Part shown: positions 35,211-46,668 of the stretch, one piece after another | Layout of the letters: the number at the start of each line of letters is the position of its first letter | Numbering within the stretch: position 1 is the first letter of the stretch | Origin: Paraescarpia echinospica | Taxonomy: Eukaryota > Annelida > Polychaeta > Sabellida > Siboglinidae | DNA: 64,000 nt | Assembly (NCBI GenBank): GCA_020002185.1 | Contig: CM034531.1 | Coordinates: 47,570,102 to 47,634,101, forward strand | Reading direction: 5' to 3' | Translations under genes and position numbers: made by a program | The notes under the pieces: generated by a model | What the model was told of the DNA's origin: nothing | What the model saw: only the letters and a program-made list of their open reading frames with translations | Database searches by the model: none

Positions 35211-36111
35211 CAAAAGTCAAATTTTTGTTCGGAAAGTACTCGTCAATGTAGATGTTATACTGATCTATGTAATAGACTTGCAACGTCTCCTTCACTCCTT
35301 CTCCGCAGTTGACTCGCCCGACAAGAGGATACATCTGCTTCAACGTTGGCCACGATATCGTGGCGAGGAGGTGGGTCAAACCGTACAACTTATAGTGGTT
35401 CTTCGGGTATATCTGTAGGAGGAATTTGAGCGGATCCTTCGGGACCGGAAGCCAGAGCCAGGCCAAGGGCCGTTCGTGGTAGGGATAGAACGAGTCTCTC
35501 TCCAGGACAACTCTCTTCGGAGGCGGCATCGTCGTCCATACGTGAGTTGAATTTGTGTCGTAGTAGTGCAGTTCCGCAAACAGGTTTTGTCCCGACGTTT
35601 TCATGAAGAACCTGACGTGCGAATAGGTGTCGTTGATGGAGACATGCTCCGTTGTATTGAAATTGTCGTCTTTCGCCAATGCCTCCGAAAGTATTTGCTT
35701 TTGGGACACTCTGACCAGCAGCTGAATCCTGTCGGCGTCCGGCAGTAGATTGTGCATCAGATAGGAGCCAAGCAACGAGTGGTAGCCGAGAACGTACGAG
35801 ATGTTATGTCGTTCGAGAAACACTTGCACCATCTCAAGTAAATCAATCAAAGTGCTGCGTTCTGCACTTGTCAGTTTACTCGTGGGCGGCCAGTAGGTCG
35901 GTGACATGGCGAATTTTGAAAGTTCTGTTTTACTAATAAAAAGGTAGCTTTCTAGATGACAGGCGTTGCTAGAATCCGACGATGACGTCGAAGCTATTGT
36001 GATTCTTATCCGTTGGTGTGTCGGTATAGCTGGCGGTCCCCAGTATCTCCAGATAGGGTAGATGATTATCATGGCCACCAGGGAGCAATAGATTATTCGT
36101 TTGTCAACCAT
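35200..36111 (-). CDS. LicD/fukutin-related-like type II membrane protein, single exon
   Basis: 303 residues, intact. The start ATG (36111) is followed by a short basic stretch and a hydrophobic segment at residues 5-19 (RIIYCSLVAMIIIYP), fitting a Golgi/ER signal anchor. Residues 77-128 carry the LicD-type opening: YWPPTSKLTSAERSTLIDL, then ISYVLGYHSLLGSYL and LLPDADRIQLLV. Residues 205-235 have FYPYHERPLAWLWLPVPKDP. LicD/FKRP-type proteins are nucleotidyl or phospho-sugar transferases acting on cell-surface glycans; that is family knowledge. Here the metal-binding DxD-rich motif reads PDADR rather than the usual WDDDxD, so catalysis is uncertain. NXS/T sites (NIS, NTT, NDT, NST, NLT) fit a lumenal domain. 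Absence of introns suggests a retrogene or an ancestrally single-exon gene. Confidence 0.68.
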   Translation of the reverse strand: MVDKRIIYCSLVAMIIIYPIWRYWGPPAIPTHQRIRITIASTSSSDSSNACHLESYLFISKTELSKFAMSPTYWPPTSKLTSAERSTLIDLLEMVQVFLERHNISYVLGYHSLLGSYLMHNLLPDADRIQLLVRVSQKQILSEALAKDDNFNTTEHVSINDTYSHVRFFMKTSGQNLFAELHYYDTNSTHVWTTMPPPKRVVLERDSFYPYHERPLAWLWLPVPKDPLKFLLQIYPKNHYKLYGLTHLLATISWPTLKQMYPLVGRVNCGEGVKETLQVYYIDQYNIYIDEYFPNKNLTFGLG

Positions 36112-36648
36112 TGTGCAGCGATTTGTTACGGAAACTGGTTAACCCAGAATTGGCTGTCCATTCGTATCCTGTGTTCTAGTGATCTGGCGGCTTAGGAGGT
36201 CAGTTACGTCGACCAGTCCTGCTGTGGCGGTGGTGTGTGCAAACAATACGTCCACGGGTACGTCAAGCTACAATCATACCACACAGTACACCAGTAGGCC
36301 ATAGCTAATACTAATGGCTCTAAAACATCTTGGCATTTTCACTATGTAAATGTAGGTACTTTGTGACTGAACTAAACATAAACTTGGAGAATCTGTTGCA
36401 CTGGGGTAGCGGTAATTATTTTTTTTTTACATGTGATACTAGTCATTATTATATATTAAATAAATGTATACTTAATACTCAAAGTTGACATTTTAAAATG
36501 GTATCTTGAATAATAAGTCATATCCTTAATGTTAGGTTGTTGAAGCAAACCCACTTGAAAGTGGTGGTTTAACTCAGAATGCAACTTTAAGAATTAACCG
36601 CGCCTTTTGTCCAGGGACCATTCGTTGGCATAACCAAACAAATGCTAT
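36112..36648. other. upstream of LicD-like gene, nothing recognised
   Basis: Probable promoter-side flank of the minus-strand gene. I see no clear core promoter element or other feature. Confidence 0.4.
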
Positions 36649-37450
36649 TAGTCTAGTCGGAAGAGGGGGGTATCGTGCACACCCCGGAAATCATCTTCTA
36701 ATTGGCGTCTTTACTGAAACAATGCGTAGAAAACGATGAGCTATGTTAATAAGTCGTCCGGATGTCCCATGTATAATTTTTATACAAATCAGTGCCGCCA
36801 TTACCGAAAAATCTATGTTCACTATATATCAGCCATTATTGCAGATAACTGAACAAATTTGAGGGTCAAAGATCCTAATAAAAAACTATTCTTGAAGTGA
36901 CCACACGTGTCCGTGGCACACTAGTATGCAAATTCGTGCTGCCATTACCGAAAACATCTATTAAAACATATATATATATTGCAGATAAGTTGAGAGACGG
37001 TTTTTGAGGGCAACAATTTCAAAAATGGTGTTACTTTAATGTTTTGTATTAGTTTTAACTTTAATGTTGACTTATATTTCCCATTCGAACAGTGGTGGTA
37101 GAAGTGGACATTAAGCCATCACCCGAAAAGAAAAAATGACCGGAGCGCAGATCCTGCAGCCCCCAAACACTATCGGCATACATGCAACCTCCACGTGCTC
37201 TCCATGCCTGATTTTGGTCGCTTTACACCCCTCAGCGAAATCAAAGGAATTGCAAGTGAAAAATTTACAGCAGCTTCATAAGACCCGGGACCGACGTATC
37301 CACCAATCACACGAGTCCCCAAACCGTGGGACATCCGGACGACTTTTTAATATAGCTCATCGTTTTCTACGCATTTTTTCCGATCTAGAGACGCCGATTA
37401 GGAGTTGATTTCCGGGGGGTGTACGATACCCCCCTCTTCCGACTAAACTA
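36649..37450. mobile_element. DNA transposon relic with ~115-bp inverted ends
   Basis: AGTCGGAAGAGGGGGGTATC at 36655 is mirrored by the complement ending at 37444. The match continues inward through TTTCTACGCATT, GAGCTAT and CGTCCGGATGTCCC to about 36768 and 37330. The interior has two tandem units of about 140 bp (each with GCCATTACCGAAAA and ATTGCAGATAA words, 36800-37010). No transposase frame survives. Confidence 0.7.
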
Positions 37451-39504
37451 TATATTTTTTAAACTATATTGATCAGATGCAACACATTCTTCATTGATCA
37501 GATGTAACATATACGTCGTATAACTATATTTAATTACTAGCCAAACATATTCGTGTTTTAATGTTACAGTGAGTTAGTATTGTGAAAACAATATATACAT
37601 TGATTATTTTATTTATAAACAATGGCCCCTTCGTCAACCTGGGACAATTACTGACATTAATATATGGCATAACCAAAACTAACATTATACGTTTCATTGT
37701 AGCCAGCTACACTGATCAGATCAGATGCAACATATTTGTAGTACGGATGTATCCGATGTCTACCAAAACATGGTGGTTTTATTGTACAAACAAATTAGCA
37801 TTGTGAACGTAATGTTAACTTAAGTTTTAATAATCCAGTTCGGAGTTCCGACTACGCGTGCGCTAACTCCTTTGTTACGCTTCCGTGTCAGAGTGCAATC
37901 GACATATACTGTCGTTGACAACCCAGCCATCTTCTGTTATTTCTGCTATGTAAACGCAAACTATTGTCATGTACGAAGCTAATGGCACACTAGGTCCATT
38001 CAGGGAGTAACTCACTCGTACACACATCGAGTAGAATGTATTACGTTAAGGTAGGTACACTGTACATTTCATATGAAATAAGACTTATGTCAAATTAGTA
38101 GCCTACTCGCCAACTACTGTCTAGTCGGCTCTTGTCTTGACTTGAGTCTTAACATCATTTAGTTGTACCCTGCAGCAGCAGGTTGTATACTCACAACCGG
38201 AATATTTGTGCAGGTCAAATATATATCGCGTTCTTAACGCTCTTTGCCTATTTTTAATACGCTGCGTGATGTTGCACGTGACACGTTCTGGCCAAAGAGC
38301 CATACTCAATAGTCATAGACTTGTCATAGATTTTTGACATGGCGTGTTTTACGAGATTCGGATTCAGTCGGTCTAATTGTGTAAACCCTTTACTCAAAGC
38401 AACTTATCTAAGAGTTTGTTTGCACAAATGTGACTGAATAGGCGTTAGAGGCTTAGCACATATACATCTTATGGAATAATTTAATAATTTTTTTAAACGG
38501 CATAAAATATTAGGATGCACGATTTATGCTCCCACCAATATAATTTAGGAAGCTGAAATATGAGGCACCGAATCACCGATGAACGACAGCTTAACATTTA
38601 AATGTTCGTCCTTGTTCTAAATTTTGTGCAGCCCTGGGCCTATGCCTATGCCTATGGCTATGTCTATGTCCCGTAAATATTCTTGAATTTTATCTTTGTT
38701 CCGTAAATAAAAGTCGTAAAAACGCGAAGTAATTACGGAAAGCAAGAAACAAGACCACAAGCTAAAACTTTTTAGCAGGCACATGCGAGTTAATTATGTC
38801 TATTGACCTATGACATTACTCGTGATGGTTTGCGGCAGAGGAACTCCGAAATGGCTTATTGACTTAAGTTAAGTTAACCATATAAGAATCAATACATAAT
38901 TATAAACAATAACCACTCCCGTTGACAACTAAAGTAACGACTTCAAACAATACATACATTCAACTGTAATGTTATACATTGAGATATCATTACTAGCAAG
39001 CAATGTTTCACTTTCATCTGTGCTGTTCACGATGCTGAATCTAAAACCGGCGTTTCTCGAAATATCTGATACTTGTAACCACGCGATATCGCGCTACCTG
39101 GAGTGTCGCATTGAAATAAGTGTCCTTGAAATGACAGTAATCGTATAAATTCGTTCCGTACTTAGACCCTAATATGTTTAAATCGTAACTAACATTAGCA
39201 TTGCTAAAACAACTTGTACATTAATTTAACAGAACAATTATATATACATACATGTATATATATATGTATATAAATAAATTAACAAAAACTTGTCTAACAA
39301 ACCACCACATTATACAAATTATTGTTTTTCAATAATAATGCATGCACACTAATCGCAATCATATTTTGAAACAGAGTAAGTTCTTTATACAAAATCAAAT
39401 TTTGCTTGGATTGCTATAAATAATACTATTACAATTAATACTACAATGCAGTACTAGTCAAAGTTTATATTTGTCAGCATAAAAACTAGTTCTTATTTTA
39501 AACA
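37451..39504. other. non-coding AT-rich region
   Basis: No exons or elements recognised, except that 38380-38470 shares ACTCAAAGCAACTT and following words with 16.42 kb upstream of gene copy 3. A short in-phase hexamer run (CCTATG, CTATGC) occurs near 38640-38665. Confidence 0.45.
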
Positions 39505-40010
39505 TCATCATCATCATCATCACTGTTCAGCCGTAGTGTCCCATGGTTTGGCAAAGGCCTCAGCATGCCGTTTCCAACTCTGCCTGTCTTGCCCTATCCT
39601 CTGTCAGATGGTGCACTTCCAGTACTCGTTTAGTTCGTCTCTCCACCATCACGCTGGTCTTCCTCTAGATCGTTTCCCTTCGCAAGGTCTCCAGGTTGTG
39701 ATACGCGATATCCATCGGTTATCTCGAAGTCTGCTGATGTGCCCTGGCCAAGTCCACTTCTGTCTTCTGATTTGTTCTATCACGTCCTTTGTCTTCTCTC
39801 TTACCCATGTTTGTTTTTTTCTCCCGATATGTGATGTTTAACATCCCTTTTTCCATCTTTGTTTGTGCGGCTGCTAGCTTGTTCTTTGCTTGAATGATGA
39901 GTGCCCATGTTTCCACGCCGTATGTCATCGCTGGAAGTACGTATAGGTTGTAGACTTGTCTCTTCAAGCAGGTTCTAAAGTTACCCTTGAAGATGTCGCG
40001 GTGTTTGGCA
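39505..40010 (-). pseudogene. LINE 3' end with (ATG)n tail
   Basis: The minus strand codes for MKRQVYNLYVLPAMTYGVET, WALIIQAKNKLAAAQTKMEK and LNITYREKKTN, then with frame shifts WTWPGH, RPA and AFAKPWDTT. This is the C-terminal part of a jockey/RTE-like RT protein (Y-G-ET-W motif). It ends at a run of six GAT/ATG units at 39505-39522, the usual short 3' tail of such elements. Confidence 0.75.
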
Positions 40011-40499
40011 AAAGCTGTCTAGTCGGCGGTGATTCTTCTTTGATTCTTCCTGTCTTGGGTTTTGTCTCTGATACTGTATCGCTAAGGTGTGTCATTTTTA
40101 GCATCACTTTTGTCTTCAAAATTTTCGTCGTCGGCGACATACTCATATGTAGGGGGTCTAATGTAAAACACGCTCACCACAAGGTATCATATAAATTAGC
40201 TAGGGTGAAATGTTAATTAATGTTGTTATACTAAGTTAATGTATGCTAGTGTAATTATGATAATTAGTTACGGTTGAAGTTAGATATGGTTGGATTTGGG
40301 TTACCCGGTAGTTAAACTTGCACCCTTCCAGTGAATTTGTCATGTGGCATAACTGGTTGTATTATGCAAAGTGCATCAAATACAAAACACGCACAGCTGC
40401 TACGGGTGCATTACGAAACCGTTATAATCAGGGCGTTTGTTGTCGAATTTCCACTTAAGGGACAATCTCACAAAAGGGCACTTTCAACGTAAATAGCGC

Positions 40500-40575
40500 A
40501 CAGTTTTCAAGAAGATAAATACATACACGCACGCACGCAATGCAAGCACGCACGCACGCACTCTCTCACCCACAC
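40500..40575. repeat. ACGC microsatellite
   Basis: Two short ACGC runs separated by CAATGCA. Confidence 0.85.
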
Positions 40576-40969
40576 TTATTTATCACCGATCGCCAAGTAT
40601 CAGGTTACTATATTTTTGCAGAATAAGCACTTATGGATTCAATATTTTGAGACTCTAGTTATGGGTCTTTCTCCCCCATTCGATTGCCCTTTTATGGAGT
40701 TTTGCAATGGAAAATGCCCGTTTTTGGTCATGTTGTCCTGTCGGCATCGGGAAGTATATTCTCGCGTATTTGCTCCCAGATAGCTGTCATTGTTTAAAAA
40801 AATTGATCGTTGTCATTTTAATACTTTCTTCTAAAATGTCTAAAGAAAATCACTCTTTTTGACACATGATAGCCACTTGTATGTTGCCCTTTTATGGAGC
40901 AATTGGCCCATGTGGATATTGATTCTAACTTTTTTATGAGATGAGATACTAAACTAAGGATCTTCCTCT

Positions 40970-43065
40970 CAGTAAACCTAGCCACGGGGATAAACGGCGT
41001 GAATTGGCCAGACTGACAGACAACGCCAAGAAATAGTACTTCACTGAACGCTTGATTGAAGCGCAGTCTGATCCCAAATGTGTCTTCCAGGTCACTGATA
41101 GGCTGGTGCATCGCAGCACTCCGAGCATCCTCCCCAGTCATGTCGAGATGGCGGACATATTAGCAGACTTCTTCACATACAAGATCACTAAGATGTGCAA
41201 CGATTCGTCACAGGTGCGAGATCACCAGCAAAACTTACATGAACAGGCTTCACCTGATAAGGACATAATCTACAGTTTGTCAGAATTCACCTCTGCCTCA
41301 GAAACTGAGATCAGGAAATTGGTCGTACAGTCTCCTCCAAAGTCATGCGGCTTAGATCCAATTCCGATGTGGCTTTTGAAAGACAATCGCGATTAATTGT
41401 TGCCGGTGCTGATTCCAATTGTAAACCGTTCCATGTCATCGGGGATTGTATATGACTCTTTCAAGGAGGCCTCGGTGACCCCTGTTCTGAAAAAGGTCAA
41501 TCTTGATCCCGAGCTAATGAAGAACGTCCGACCAATATCGAATCTATCATTCACTTCCAAGCTGATAGAACGTGCAGTGGCAAGTCGACTCAACACCTAC
41601 ATGTCTGAACACGGCTTGCACGAGATTCTCCAGTCAGCCTATGACAAACACCACAGTACTGAAACAGCGCTCCTCCGGATCAGTGACGATGTGTTCCGCG
41701 CTTTAGACAACACAAATGTGCTCTCCTAGGGCTACTCGACATGTCCGCAGCATTCCATACAGTGGACCATCCAGTGCTCCTTTCCAGACTGCATATTAGA
41801 CTGGACATCTATGGGACAGCCCTCTCGTGATTCAGGTCGTACCTAACCAACAGAACGCAGTCAGGTCTCATCCAGGGGGCGTCATCCAACTGTCAGCATC
41901 TGGACTTTTGGGTACCCCAGGGCTCTGTGCTGGGACCTATACTTTTGTGTCTACACCCTACCGCTGGGGGATAGCATACGCCGACACAACAATGAGTTTC
42001 ACCTGTATGCAGCCAACTGCTGGTCACCCTTTACCCGGCATCTTCCCAGTCAACCATGACAATATGGAGGGGTGCATCGCCGAGTTTAGGATTTGGATGG
42101 CTTGGGACTTCCTAAAACTGAATGACAAGAAAATGGAGTTTGTTGTGGTTGGAGCTAAAAGCAACCGTGACAGACATCTCCATTGGGGAGAGCTTCATCC
42201 CGACAATATTGAAAGTGAGGAATATTGGTGCAATTATTAACTCAAACAATGGAATACAGGCACATGTCAGTCAACTTACTACCATCTCCGGCGTATCGGG
42301 AAGATCCGAAAATATCTTGATGTTGAGTACGGCCCAAATATCCACCAACGCCATCGTCACGTAAACAATGGACTACTTGAATGGATTGCTGCATGGCCTT
42401 CCCGCGTGCTAGCTGACCAAGTTACAACGAGTGCAGAACACTGCCACGCGCATTGTTTCCCGTGCCCCTAGACGGTCTCACATCAACCTGTCCTTCGCGC
42501 ACTGCAGTGGTTTCCTGTGAGTATCATGTTCAATTCAAATGGCTCACACTGACCTACAAGGCAATCCAAGACGAAGGCCCAGCCTACATCAAAGACATGC
42601 TGGTGCATCACAATCCTAGAAGATCATTTCGGTCTGAGAGCAGTTTGATGCTGGATGTACCCACGTCAAGGGCGCAACTGGGGGACAGAGCCTTCTCTGT
42701 GGCTGTACCCACACTGTCGACAACATACCCCTATTCATTCGCCAGGCTCCCTATGTATTCAAAAGACAATTAAAGACGTACTTGATTCGCAAGGCCTTTT
42801 TGAAGATCGTTTTATTATTTATGGCATTTTACACAAAACACCTTTAATTGCATGTTTCATAGATAGTTTTGTATGTCTTTATTTTGTAATTTACATATCT
42901 TAGACCTCTAGCTTTAATTTTCCATAGTTCTTTTCTATAAAGAAACATACTAGTTTTTATGTTTTCAGGTTTTTTTGTATATATGAATTGCTTTAATGAA
43001 TTTGTAAAGTGCCTTTGAGCAGTTAAGGCTGAAAAAGGCGCTATATAAATATTATTATTATAAAT
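40970..43065 (+). pseudogene. CR1/L2-like LINE, 5'-truncated
   Basis: The plus strand in several frames reads SETEIRKLVVQSPPKSCGLD, PIPMWLLKD, a stop at 41394, [85 protein letters not shown] (from the YADD box), then FKWLTLTYKA and a tail. The 3' end is GGCGCTATATAAATATTATT plus a short ATT array at 43051-43061. This is typical of CR1/L2-group elements. The endonuclease is missing and several stops and frameshifts are present. Confidence 0.82.
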
Positions 43066-43513
43066 GGCAGTTTTAAAGAATGTTAACCTTTTTTTTAACG
43101 AAAGTGCCCTTTGTGGACAATGTTGCTCATTGTAACTTTTTAAAATACCTTCACAAAACGGCAGATTCGGGGGAGACAAGTAGGCTTGAGGGGGGCAATG
43201 CCGCCATTTTGTATGTTCTAAAACGTTATGGTTTTAACGCTAAGGCGCCTAGATAGGCTGATATCCTGATATTACTTATTACCCCTGGATTAAGGTTGGT
43301 GGCTATCATGAAACCATGCATACATACTGCGCAACGCCACTAGATGTCACATAAAACTAGAGCAGTCCTAGGGAAATCAGCGAGTAAAAGCAATGCAGTG
43401 CAATGCAACTAACACATTTTAATTTAAGTTACACCCAACAACACAAACACACCGAAGAACATAGCATACGTAAAACTAATCTTTTAACGAAACGTAACGT
43501 CAGCAAGGTGACA

Positions 43514-43905
43514 TCATTCGAAGCCTACAGAAAATATTTTGGTTGGAAAATGTTCGTCAATGTAGATGTCATACTGGGCTACGCCACTAAACTTCAACGT
43601 TTCCTTCACCCCCTCTGCGCAGTTGATTCGCCCGACAAACGGATTATGTTTTCTCATCGCTCCCCACCCCATCTTAGAGGACGGCTCGGCAACGTCTGCG
43701 CGGCGATCCCAACCGTACGTCTCATAGTGAGTCTTCGCGTATATCTGCATTAAGACATTGAGTGAAGGGCCATTCATGGAAAGGGTAGAACGAGTGACGA
43801 TTGACGACTCTCTTCGGAGGCGGCGTCGTCGTCCACACGTGAATAGCAGAAGTGAAGTTCCACAAACGGCCAGCGAGACGGCTTTTGTCCCGACGTTTTC
43901 ACGGA
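43514..43905 (-). pseudogene. partial LicD-like gene copy, frameshifted
   Basis: The minus strand matches the second half of the gene at 35200-36111: KTSGQ, then HVWTTTPPPKRVV, SFYPFHEWPF, a shift with a deletion, QIYAKTHYETYG, and GRINCAEGVKETLKF with YDIYIDEHFPTK. The copy begins abruptly at KTSGQ and lacks the anchor and the LLG motif region. Its left side ends at the same 3' repeat unit, but only one unit is present, so the three-fold repeat at 35.1 kb arose later or was not copied. Confidence 0.8.
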
Positions 43906-44065
43906 TCCGTCCGTCCTGCAACAAAACAGTTGTATACTGAATTGCAGTTGTTGCGTTGCGCATAATTTGTTGCTAGAGTGGACATTACTGTAACAAGTTA
44001 ACAACCGGTATATACTTCAACACCTCACTGTAATGCAATTAAACATGGTGTGTAACTCGTAGTTA
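43906..44065 (-). repeat. relic of Ig-exon acceptor and upstream intron in copy 1
   Basis: CCTGCAACAAAACAG and the next 130 bp (CAACCGGTATATACTTC, then CACTGTAA) match 24.92-25.06 kb, the intron end directly before the Ig exon of copy 2. The acceptor TTTGTTGCAG is preserved here, but LicD-like sequence follows it within a few bases. Confidence 0.65.
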
Positions 44066-44071
44066 TATATT

Positions 44072-44762
44072 ATGGGCAGAGTGGACCGCGGTGGTGCAGT
44101 GTATAGAGCATCGAACTCTCAGTCGAGAGAACACGGGTTCGTACCGTATGCTGTTGTGTCGAACCTTGTGCAATTTCATTCACTCTACATTATTCCAGTT
44201 CACTCAGCCGTATGTTTGATTAAAAAAGTAAAGGTAAGTTCTTATCTAGCGCAGTATCCAGTCTTCAGGACTGCTCAAAGTGCTTTACACTTAACACACT
44301 GGCAGACCTGTTCAATCAAACATCATCTCGACGTCTCTAGGAAGCATCCAACCACGCTGCAAGCTGCAATTAATGCGCGAAGACTATTCGTACACAAATA
44401 TTCACCACTGTCTACAGCCAGGTACTCATTCAAACAGCTGAGTGAACTGGAGCAACGTATAGTGAACGAACTTGTCCAAGATTCGACACCGCCTCATAGA
44501 ATTCGAACCCGGGTTCTTTTTCGGTTGAGAGTCCGAAGCTCTAGCCACTGAACCACGGCGCTAAACCTTGAGTACCTGGCAAAAGACAGTGGTGCATATT
44601 TGTGTATGAACAGTCTTTGCACATTAATTGCTGTGTAGCTGAATGCTTCCCAGAGAAGTCGACATGGTATAAGATTGAACAGGTATGCCAGGCAGTAAAG
44701 TATAAAACACTTTGAGCAGTTCTAAAGACTGTAAACTGCGCTATATAAACTTAACTTTTAGG
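44072..44762. mobile_element. nested tRNA-derived SINEs in opposite orientation
   Basis: A plus-strand SINE starts with a tRNA-like head (A box near TGGTGCAGTGTATAGAGC, B box GGGTTCGTACC, 44085-44150) and ends with ACTTTGAGCAGTTCTAAAGAC and GCGCTATATAA at 44750. Inside it lies a minus-strand copy of the same family. Its tRNA-like head is at 44562-44500 (complement: CCGTGGTTCAGTGGCTAGAG and CCGGGTTCGAATTC), and its tail is at 44285-44236. The heads do not close a proper acceptor stem, so they are not tRNA genes. Confidence 0.72.
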
Positions 44763-44805
44763 CGCAACCCTATATAAATGCTCTGATGTGTAACGTCCAA
44801 CACCA

Positions 44806-44965
44806 GGGGCCGGTTTCATGAAGTGGCTAAGAACGTTCTTAACGCTAAGATGATTGTCTTAGTAAATAACGTGATTTTTTTAATATAAGCAAACATAAGT
44901 GTTTATGCAAACAGGTGACGCTAAATAACTGCATAACTTTAAGTACGCTTCATGAAACCGGCCCC
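44806..44965. mobile_element. MITE, GGGGCCGGTTTCATGAA family, copy 2
   Basis: A 160-bp element with terminal inverted repeats GGGGCCGGTTTCATGAA and TTCATGAAACCGGCCCC, homologous to 16186-16329 over its whole length. Its ends are better preserved here. Confidence 0.85.
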
Positions 44966-45389
44966 AGGGATCAAACTGGCGACCTGTTTATGCTTTGTGT
45001 TGTCTCTGTGTTTTCGTACATGAGAGACATTGGGAGATGACTGGCTCGATGACTTAATGCACTATTGTGTTATGTTATCACACGGTGCAACGTATTCTGG
45101 TTCATGAATATTCATACAGGACCCAGTGGGTCAAATGATACAGTGTATATAATAATTATACTGTATACACTGCCTGCTCGGCGTCTCTCACACGCCCATG
45201 CAACCGGGAAGCAACTCCGGCCGCTACGAGCAAGATCCAGTGGGTTAGAGACAGCGATCACCACTCTGTGAATCCACGACAGGTTACATATTTACTCCCT
45301 GGCATAGGCACCAGATAGAGTTGACCAACGCTTTTAGAGTCTCTTCCAAAAGACACAAGCAACATGAGGTGAACGAAATTGCCTAAGTT

Positions 45390-45480
45390 TCGAAACGGCG
45401 GCAGGTGAAATCGAACCACCGTCTCCTCGATCGACAATCCGACGCTCTACCATGCAAACATGGCTCCCCACTTCTGGTTC
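45390..45480 (-). mobile_element. tRNA-derived SINE head, minus strand
   Basis: The complement reads GTGGGGAGCCATGTTTGCAT, GGTAGAGCGTCGGATTG, and GACGGTGGTTCGATTTCACC. A-box-like and B-box (GGTTCGATTTC) motifs and spacing fit a tRNA-like promoter. The anticodon arm and acceptor ends do not pair well, so it is a SINE or a tRNA pseudogene. It lies directly next to a long TG tract. Confidence 0.6.
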
Positions 45481-45584
<104 letters not shown>

Positions 45585-45679
45585 ATGTATATGCGAACAA
45601 TTGTCTTAACAAGTTTTGCGTCCTGGAGGAAAACGTTAATCACGTTAAATATGCCATGTTCTATTAAGGTATATCACGG

Positions 45680-46390
45680 TCAGGGTTAGATCACGTACAT
45701 GCAAGTAAAGTACAAGTACTTTCAATTTTGCCAAGTACGAGTACTCGTCTAACAATATAGGCAAGTACAAGTACTTTATAAAAAAACCTCAAGTACAAAG
45801 TACTCCGCCAATTTTAGTCACCTACAGTCAAGTACATTGAATGCTATGTTTCAACATACCTGATGCTCTGAACAGATTGCAATTGACTACTATTCAGTCT
45901 TTATCTGAAGCCAAGGCAATTATCTACCACAAAAGTCCACAATACAAGTGAACTGGTGTTTTCCGAATATCTGAAGCCACTATAGCTGATCAAGAGATCA
46001 GATAGTGTTAATTTATCCCATGTAATGGACTCATGGCTTCAAATCTCAGCTGACTTGCCTGTAAGTGCCTGTGCTTCTCCTCCCCTTTATGCGTATAAAC
46101 CAATCAACATGTAGTCATGCGCCATCAATTATGTTTCATGTTATAAAACTTTGTGCAAAATATGAATGAATATACAGTAATTTTCACTGTAGTTAAATTC
46201 AATCCTTCAGATTGAGCCAAATATTTAACGAAAACATAAAAAGTACTTGCCAAGTCCATGTACTTTGACGTTCAAGTACAAGTCCAAGCGCTGCACTCAG
46301 CAAAATGGCAAGTACAAGTCCAAGTACAGTACTTGCTGTACTTAAGTATACAAGTACTCAAGTACTCGAATACTTGAGCCCATCCCTACT
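45680..46390. mobile_element. hAT-like non-autonomous element rich in AAGTACTTG words
   Basis: The left end starts CAGGGTTAGATCACGTAC. The right end, read as complement, starts TAGGGATGGGCTCAAGTATT. Both ends are packed with CAAGTACAAGTACTT-type words in alternating orientation, a subterminal repeat layout known in hAT elements. The centre (about 45850-46200) has no transposase. Target-site duplications are not obvious. Confidence 0.5.
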
Positions 46391-46399
46391 AAATGAAGT

Positions 46400-46640
46400 T
46401 GTCTACGTTTCTGTTAAAGCGGGAGTTCCGAACTAAGCAAATTGTTGCGTATGCCATTATTTCCATAGTTATCCTGGAAGGCAGACCATTTGTCGCCCAT
46501 GTCTTAGTATCTTTTAAATGTAGATCAGAGGCCAGTGGGCAAAGGGAGTGATTGCATATAGAAAATGGCCAGTGAACCTACACGCTTGAGAACAGGTATA
46601 CCTTAATATAGAGATAGTGTTCATCTTAACAAAGTTCACA
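46400..46640 (-). repeat. copy 1 intron homologous to both flanks of the foldback element
   Basis: GCCCATGTCTTAGTATCTTTTAA and then GTAGATCAGAGGCC, ATTGCATATAGAAAATGGC align with 26090-26125 and 27757-27800 respectively. Here they are adjacent, so this is the empty site for the insert at 26.11-27.77 kb. Confidence 0.65.
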
Positions 46641-46668
46641 AATCATATCAAAATATTATATACTTTAC

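Noticed and set aside
44080..44565. tRNA genes
   Set aside because: A and B boxes are visible, but the acceptor arms do not pair and the sequence continues into a shared tail with other copies. They are SINE heads.
45395..45480. tRNA gene on the minus strand
   Set aside because: B box is good, but no paired acceptor stem or proper anticodon stem could be built by eye.
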